Part shown: piece after piece, positions 63,090 through 64,000 of the stretch
Position numbering within the stretch: position 1 is the first letter of the stretch
Layout of the letters: each line of letters begins with the position of its first letter
Source: Sphingobium sp. D43FB
GTDB lineage: Bacteria > Pseudomonadota > Alphaproteobacteria > Sphingomonadales > Sphingomonadaceae
DNA: 64,000 nucleotides
Direction: 5' to 3'
Assembly (NCBI RefSeq): GCF_002312805.1
Contig: NZ_NMUA01000002.1
Span: 280,494 to 344,493 of the forward strand
Made by a program: the position numbers and the translations under genes
The notes under the pieces: generated by a model
The model's database searches: none
What the model was told of the DNA's origin: nothing
Seen by the model: the letters and a program-made list of their open reading frames with translations, nothing else

Positions 63090-63878
63090 ATGGAGATTAG
63101 CACGATCGGCCTCGATTTGGCCAAAAACGTTTTTCAGGTTCACGGTATCAGCGCGACCGGAGAGGTCGTCATTCGCAAGGCGCTGCGGCGATCGCAGATG
63201 TTGCCGTTCTTCGAGAAGCTGCCGCCGTGCCTTGTCGGCGCCGAGGCCTGCGGGACGTCGCATCACTGGGCGCGCGAACTGACGAAGCTGGGCCATGAGG
63301 TGCGGCTGATGCCGGCGGCTTACGTGAAGCCTTATGTGAAGCGCGGTAAGAACGATGCCGCCGACGCAGAGGCAATCTGCGAAGCGGTCACACGTCAGAC
63401 GATGCGGTTCGTGCCCGTCAAGTCGCGCGAGCAGCAGGCAGCGTTGTCGCTGCATCGCGTGCGTAGCCTGCTGATCAAGCAGCGCACGCAGCTGGTCAAC
63501 ATGATGCGCAGCGTGCTCGCCGAGCTGGGCATCGCGATCCCGGTGGGGATCGTGAAGGCACTGCAGATGGCGCGGGAGATCGCCGAGGGTGAGTCCAAGC
63601 TCGACCTGCCGACCGAAGCGGTGAACGTCGTCGCCATGCTGGCAGGACAACTGCTCCAGCTTCACGCCCAGTTGCGAAAGCTCGACCTGCGTCTCGCCGC
63701 TCTGCAGCGGAGCGACGACAGGGCCCGGCGCCTGGCGACGATCCCTGGTATCGGGCCGATCGGCGCGACCGCGCTTGCCGCGTCAGTGACCGATCCAAGC
63801 CAGTTCTCGTCAGGGCGCCAGTTCGCCGCCTGGCTAGGGCTGACCCCGCGGCAGAGTTCGAGTGGCGGCAAGGTATAG
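63090..63878 (+). pseudogene. IS110 family transposase, 3' end interrupted
   Basis: The first ~262 residues of an IS110-type (DEDD) transposase. The N-terminal DEDD domain has the Asp in TIGLDLAKNVFQVHG, the Glu in VGAEACGTSHHWAREL and the Asp pair in KRGKNDAADAEAIC. The C-terminal transposase_20 domain starts in RRLATIPGIGPIGATALAA but stops after LGLTPRQSSSGGK, about 80 residues before the usual end and without the conserved serine region. The frame is cut where another element's terminal sequence begins. The ATG at 63090 follows AAGGAG. IS110 elements lack long inverted repeats, so the left end within 62914-63060 is uncertain. Confidence 0.85.
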
Positions 63879-64000
63879 CGCGACGATCTGGGTGAGAGGT
63901 CAGCGACTATCAGGATGAGAACAGATTGTCGCGGCGGGTTCATGGTGCCGGGTTAGATTGTCGCTGGCAAGGGCGATTCTTCGCTCTGATTGTCGCTGAT
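63879..64000. mobile_element. Terminal repeats of an inserted element, IS21-like
   Basis: Immediately after the transposase break, the motif GATTGTCGC recurs three times (about 63924, 63956 and 63988), each followed by GG or TG. Multiple short terminal repeats are a hallmark of IS21-family ends. The rest of the element lies outside the window, so the family call is provisional. Confidence 0.5.

Overview
The window is high-GC chromosomal DNA from an alphaproteobacterium of the Sphingomonadaceae (Sphingobium/Sphingomonas-like; genus not proven). The evidence is gene content typical of that family: the CtrA inhibitor SciP, a membrane H+-pyrophosphatase, a compact suf operon led by an Rrf2 regulator, the carotenoid hydroxylase CrtZ, long TonB-dependent receptors, and a dense population of palindromic intergenic repeats. 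No rRNA gene, complete tRNA gene or CRISPR array was seen.

Layout. 1-2.7 kb: 5' part of an RND-type periplasmic adaptor gene with a palindromic operator, two convergent YeaQ/YmgE-type membrane proteins sharing a bidirectional terminator, and sciP. 2.8-10.3 kb: mnmA, hisG, hisD, nusB, thiL and hppA, separated by repeats; thiL lies between two near-identical inverted repeats. 10.3-17.2 kb: a secreted S9 peptidase, a GAF-GGDEF diguanylate cyclase, a single-chain MmeI-like restriction-modification protein and a glutathione transferase. 17.4-25.7 kb: acetyl-CoA synthetase, cytochrome b561, an M1 aminopeptidase, gamma-glutamyltransferase and pyrD. 25.8-34.8 kb: a candidate small RNA or leader, an AraC regulator, then the suf operon (rrf2-sufB-DUF559-hypothetical-sufC-sufD-sufS-sufT-sufA) and an NAD-epimerase-like gene. 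34.9-49.9 kb: amino-acid, queuosine, ubiquinone and carotenoid genes (ltaE, ilvE, ubiH, queF, sseA, metC, crtZ), an MscS channel, sufE, an MFS transporter and a TonB receptor divergent from a TetR gene across a clean operator. 50.6-53.5 kb: a PAS-PAS-GGDEF-EAL protein, the last gene that looks like chromosomal backbone.

From about 53.6 kb the sequence looks like a genomic island. It starts at an 18-bp tRNA 3'-end remnant, followed by an AT-rich gene-poor stretch. Next comes a catabolic cluster: an HpaB-type flavin monooxygenase, its flavin reductase, a MarR regulator, a cupin, an amidase and a DUF2848 protein on the minus strand, with an alpha/beta hydrolase, a SnoaL-like protein and a TonB receptor diverging on the plus strand. 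The window ends in an IS110-type transposase cut off by the terminal repeats of what looks like an IS21-type element.

The most unusual structure is in the suf operon. A DUF559 (VSR-like) endonuclease gene sits between inverted copies of a 36-bp palindromic repeat and is partly built from them. A shorter unit with the same repeat ends and no nuclease gene is fused in frame into the start of sufS. This looks like an autonomous element and a MITE-like derivative that tolerate insertion inside an essential operon.
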